Below, piece by piece: positions 41,073 through 43,981 of a stretch of 43,981 bases of DNA (position 1 is the first letter of the stretch; the number at the start of each line of letters is the position of its first letter). The stretch is from Acidobacteriota bacterium (GTDB taxonomy: Bacteria; Acidobacteriota; Terriglobia; Acidiferrales; UBA7541), in contig QHYK01000050.1 in the NCBI GenBank assembly GCA_003224085.1, positions 1 to 43,981 on the forward strand. Reading direction: 5' to 3'. The position numbers and the translations under genes were made by a program. The notes beneath the pieces are model-generated. The model worked only from the letters and a program-made list of their open reading frames with translations, was not told the DNA's origin and did not search any database.

Positions 41073-42560
41073 CTAATCAGGACTTGCCCATTTTCCCACG
41101 GGCTTAACAAGTTCTAAGCCGACAGCGAATTTATCAGATCCCAAGTACTCGCAATAAACGACTCTTGCTTCGGTGCGCACACCACCCTCAGCGCTAACCA
41201 GTGCTTGCTCACCCGGGCGCCAAGCATGCTCCGTAGTCAGGCGCATCCCACGAGAACTCAGATTTTGAGATAGAGCGTTGTCAATTGGCTCCGGATGATC
41301 TGACCGGCCAAGCGCTACTGATACTTCTTTGCCCACTCGCCCACTGGACCGATCATCATGTATAACTCTGCCGGAGGAAGCCCTTGCATTTCTTCCGACT
41401 GGCAAAACTGCTGTGACCGATGTGCTCGAATCTGATGGCGTGACATTTAGAAGGCCGCCGAATTGCTTCATTAGCTCGCGCATGCCTGCGGTGCTAACCC
41501 TCAAGTCGCCAGTCCCCTTCCTCAAAGACTCCAGCAGAGTTGGAGGCAACCCACGGCCTTCGTCCCGTACCTCAAGGGTCAGAAATTCCTTGTTCATGAA
41601 GATCCGGACGTTGACACGCGAGCTCCCCGAGCGCCCAAAAATGTCCGTGAGGCACTCCTGGGTGATGCGATACAACGCACGTTCCGCGGGCTCTATTAGC
41701 CTGTCTAGTTTTTCGGGGAACTCGGCGTTCACGCGGATTCCCGTCTGCTTGGCGAAGCGGTCGAGGTACAAGCGCAAACTCGTCAGCAAACCTTCCTTAT
41801 CAGGCAAGGGCGGGTTTAAGAATTGCGAAACGACTGTGATTTCCCCCGACAAGGATTCGGCCAATGAAATACTGTCCCCAGCCAACTGCAACGTATCATC
41901 CCTTGATCCCTCAGCTCGTTTCTGTAATTGGTACAGTTTTGCAAGCAACGATGAAAACCTGGGGCTAGTCCTGTCGTTCAACTCAACTGCAATTCGTCGT
42001 CGCTCTCTGTCCTGAGCTTCCAGCAAGCGCGACGAGAGTTCACCGAGAGCCTCTTCCGCTCGCTTACGCCTCGTCGCATCACGCGTAACCTTGCCGAAGC
42101 CTTTGAGTACCCCGTTTTTGTCCCGGAAGGCCGTGATGCTGATGTCGGCCCAGAAGATCGTGCCGTCCTTGCGCACGCGCCAACCTTCGTCAGTCACTTG
42201 CCCCTGTAATTCCGCCATCTTCAATAAATGTGCGGGGTGGCCACGCTTGATGTCCTCAGCCGTGTAAAAACGCGACATATGCTGCCCGATGATCTCTTCC
42301 GCTCTATATCCTTTGATCCTCTCTGCACCATCATTCCAGCTGACAATATGCCCTTCGTGGTCTAGCGCGAAGATGGCGTACTCGATCGTCCTTTCTACCA
42401 TCATGCGAAAGGACAGCCCCATTTTCAGCAACTTCTCATGCTGAGCTTCATCAAAATCGGGCGGACTTCCACTTGGTGGATCAGTGCGGCCTGGCCGTTT
42501 TTCGGACTGTCGGTCGGTAGACGTATTACCGGGCGAAGAGCGTTCCTTGGGAACACCCAT
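41073..42560 (-). CDS. PAS / degenerate histidine kinase / PilZ fusion
   Basis: This protein has 495 residues. PAS-PAC covers ~50-165 (EYAIFALDHEGHIVSWNDGA, GWRVRKDGTIFWADISITAF). A HisKA_3-type dimerisation helix follows (LLEAQDRERRRIAVELNDRT), in which the phosphoacceptor His is replaced by Asn195. The HATPase part keeps DEGRGLPP (333-340), but the N-box Asn is Asp306 (CLTD) and the glycine-rich lid is poor. The C-terminus (~400-495) is a PilZ domain with RSSGR (404-408) and NLSSRG (433-438). I infer a catalytically dead kinase scaffold that reads a PAS signal and c-di-GMP. It has no transmembrane segment. Confidence 0.85.
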   Translation of the reverse strand: MGVPKERSSPGNTSTDRQSEKRPGRTDPPSGSPPDFDEAQHEKLLKMGLSFRMMVERTIEYAIFALDHEGHIVSWNDGAERIKGYRAEEIIGQHMSRFYTAEDIKRGHPAHLLKMAELQGQVTDEGWRVRKDGTIFWADISITAFRDKNGVLKGFGKVTRDATRRKRAEEALGELSSRLLEAQDRERRRIAVELNDRTSPRFSSLLAKLYQLQKRAEGSRDDTLQLAGDSISLAESLSGEITVVSQFLNPPLPDKEGLLTSLRLYLDRFAKQTGIRVNAEFPEKLDRLIEPAERALYRITQECLTDIFGRSGSSRVNVRIFMNKEFLTLEVRDEGRGLPPTLLESLRKGTGDLRVSTAGMRELMKQFGGLLNVTPSDSSTSVTAVLPVGRNARASSGRVIHDDRSSGRVGKEVSVALGRSDHPEPIDNALSQNLSSRGMRLTTEHAWRPGEQALVSAEGGVRTEARVVYCEYLGSDKFAVGLELVKPVGKWASPD

Positions 42561-42797
42561 AGCAAACCCCCTCGGTGTTATGGTTGTTTCGAACCACCGT
42601 CAAGGACAAGATTTTGAAAATGAGCGGTGACGAAGCGTAAACGCGACACCTTCTTACCCCAGTGCCGGGCGCTTCCAGGGGACTGAAACGAGGGAGGCCA
42701 CATAAAGCGAGTACACTCCCGCGCTATCACCTTCTACTTCCAAACAATGCGCCACTTCAATCGGGGGAAGACCTGATTGCGGGGGCAATAGGACTAC
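42561..42797. other. Intergenic stretch
   Basis: It holds the upstream region of the PAS-PilZ gene. No gene was recognised. Confidence 0.4.
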
Positions 42798-42885
42798 CTA
42801 AAGTCTGTGCAAATTGGTGGCAAGCCCACGCCGGAATGCATGCCAATCATCGGCTTGCCGAGTTCATTCGAGAAAATGAACCCTT
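42798..42885 (-). pseudogene. Tyrosine recombinase fragment 2 (HxxR box)
   Basis: The minus strand reads DDWHAFRRGLATNLHRL and then a stop (42798-42800). Just upstream, in another frame, is GFIFSNELGKP, the segment that precedes the HxxR box in these integrases after an intervening helix. The block is nearly identical in protein sequence to the remnant at 18124, but differs at several bases, so they come from related, not identical, elements. Only a tiny piece survives. Confidence 0.65.
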
Positions 42886-43349
42886 GCCGCGGCTCGCCAC
42901 ATCCGGCCCAGTGCTGGTCGAGCAGGACTTTCCGTGGGCTATAACCGGAACACCGCCCTTGCTCTTTGGACGCTTCTGAGGCCGCCCGAGCGACGAGCGT
43001 AGCGGTGGGCTCGAGGAGAACTGCGATCATCTGGTGCCAGTCAATGTCAATGTATAACAGTGGACGATGGACTCTGTCCTTGTAGGACAGGAGTAAGCGG
43101 AATCCGACAAGATGGCGTGCCCACGTCTGACGGAAGAATCGGCTGCTAGCTGACTGCAGGGCAAAAGCGCGTGGCATACCCTCCAACACGTAGAAATGGC
43201 CAACCGTAGAGCCTGGGTTTAGAAAGCTTCGCGGCAATCCACCTATTCCGACGCTCCGCGACGTCGTACCGCTCACAGCACTCGCCACTCCCGGCCACCG
43301 CAAGCTCGGTGTTCTGATTGGCCCAACAACAAACAGTGGAGGTGTATTC
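42886..43349. other. Stretch upstream of the Ig-like protein
   Basis: A long minus-strand frame crosses this stretch and the Ig-like gene, but its composition is not protein-like and it is mostly a shadow. No gene is called. The last bases carry the ribosome site GGAGGT for the next gene. Confidence 0.4.
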
Positions 43350-43981
43350 TTGAAACCCAAGAGTTCCATTCTCATACGGTGCATTGCAACGCTAGTGGCA
43401 GCTTTGTTTGTCGTTCTCACAGTCCGCGCCGATGATGATCGGAGCGGTGTTCCTCCGACTATCACGTCGCAACCTCGCGGTGTAACAGTGGCGGTTGGGC
43501 AGAAGGCCACGTTCACCGTGGTGGCCACGGGCACGGCTCCTCTCACGTATCGGTGGAAGAAGAATGGGGAGACCATTGAAGGAGCAACTTCAGCGAGCTA
43601 CACGACACCAGCCGTTGAGGCTTCCGATAACGGCGCTGCGTTCTATGTAGTGGTGAGGGATTCGGCGGGGCGCGTGGTTAGCAAGACCGCCACGCTCACG
43701 GTGAGTGCGGGGGAGGTGGCGCCCACAATCACTACGCAGCCGGCCAACCAGACGGTGACGGTAGGGCAGACGGCCGCATTCAATGTGGTGGCAACAGGCA
43801 CGGCGCTGCTCGGTTACCAGTGGCAGAAGAACGGCACGGCTATCAGTAGGGCGACCGCGGCCAGCTATACCACGCCCGCAACGGCCTCCGCGGACAATGG
43901 CGCGCAGTTTGTTGTCGTGGTGAGCAACTCGGTAGGAAGCGTGACCAGCAATGCGGCCACGCTCACGGTGAACGCCAGTGC
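43350..43981 (+). CDS. Secreted Ig-like repeat protein (3' partial)
   Basis: A GGAGGT site (43338-43343) lies six bases before TTG 43350, which I take as the start. The N-terminus is a signal peptide (SSILIRCIATLVAALFVVL, cleaved near VRA-DDD). Two Ig-like (I-set/Ig_3 type) repeats of ~88 residues follow: PTITSQPRGVTVAVGQKATF with YRWKKNGETIEGATSASY, then PTITTQPANQTVTVGQTAAF with YQWQKNGTAISRATAASY. Each ends in a TATLTV- or AATLTV-type strand. The gene runs off the window, so total length is unknown. Such repeats usually form stalks of surface or secreted proteins. Confidence 0.85.
   Translation, partial: MKPKSSILIRCIATLVAALFVVLTVRADDDRSGVPPTITSQPRGVTVAVGQKATFTVVATGTAPLTYRWKKNGETIEGATSASYTTPAVEASDNGAAFYVVVRDSAGRVVSKTATLTVSAGEVAPTITTQPANQTVTVGQTAAFNVVATGTALLGYQWQKNGTAISRATAASYTTPATASADNGAQFVVVVSNSVGSVTSNAATLTVNAS

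Noticed and set aside
40812-41117. 101-codon plus-strand frame
   Set aside because: No ribosome site, no known family, and it overlaps the end of the PAS-PilZ gene on the other strand.
42794-43576. Long minus-strand open frame of 260 codons
   Set aside because: It is mostly the shadow of the Ig-like gene and of non-coding sequence. Only its last part touches real integrase residues, in two different frames.

Overview
The window looks like a chromosomal stretch from a member of the Acidobacteriota. It is moderately GC-rich. It carries families typical of that phylum: PadR-controlled ADOP permeases (acidobacterial duplicated orphan permeases, with a 'permease prefix domain'), a large Oar-like TonB-dependent receptor with a carboxypeptidase-regulatory N-terminus, a DUF2934 remnant, and many PilZ/c-di-GMP proteins. 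No tRNA, rRNA or CRISPR array was seen. All calls come from reading the sequence and from remembered family features; no database search was run.

Positions 1-8.9 kb are an accessory, partly decayed region. It holds an AbiE-like pair whose nucleotidyltransferase lacks most of its middle, a frameshifted DUF2934 gene, an AAA_14/DUF4143 ATPase, a truncated integrase-type transposase, a DUF433/DUF5615 toxin-antitoxin pair with a frameshifted toxin, two hypothetical genes, a scarred zinc-ribbon-like gene, two adjacent long hairpins, and one copy of a ~190 bp sequence that recurs upstream of padR.

Positions 8.9-18.1 kb are a padR-ADOP array: one PadR regulator followed by four ADOP genes. Two look intact, one is reduced in frame to 219 residues, and one has a single frameshift. 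The padR promoter overlaps a perfect dyad. The second copy of this region, near 2.06 kb, keeps the dyad through a paired base change.

Positions 18.1-26.3 kb start with an integrase fragment. Then come an Oar-like receptor, an exported PIG-L deacetylase with a NEW3-like C-terminus, an exported alpha/beta hydrolase and a Tat-type sarcosine-oxidase-like flavoenzyme, which could form a nutrient-scavenging group. A PhzF stub follows.

Positions 26.5-42.6 kb, mostly on the minus strand, are rich in c-di-GMP signalling. There are two PilZ genes (one frameshifted) and a DevABC-like export trio. A tight five-gene operon follows, reading TonB receptor, YfiR, CHASE8-like hybrid histidine kinase, REC protein and REC-PAS-GGDEF-EAL. 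Next to it are a methyltransferase, a conserved hypothetical gene, and a PAS/degenerate-kinase/PilZ protein that has lost its phosphoacceptor histidine and the N-box asparagine. The most coherent candidate for a new system is the outer-membrane receptor to YfiR to kinase to c-di-GMP route. The window ends with a second integrase fragment and the start of a secreted Ig-like repeat protein that runs off the edge.
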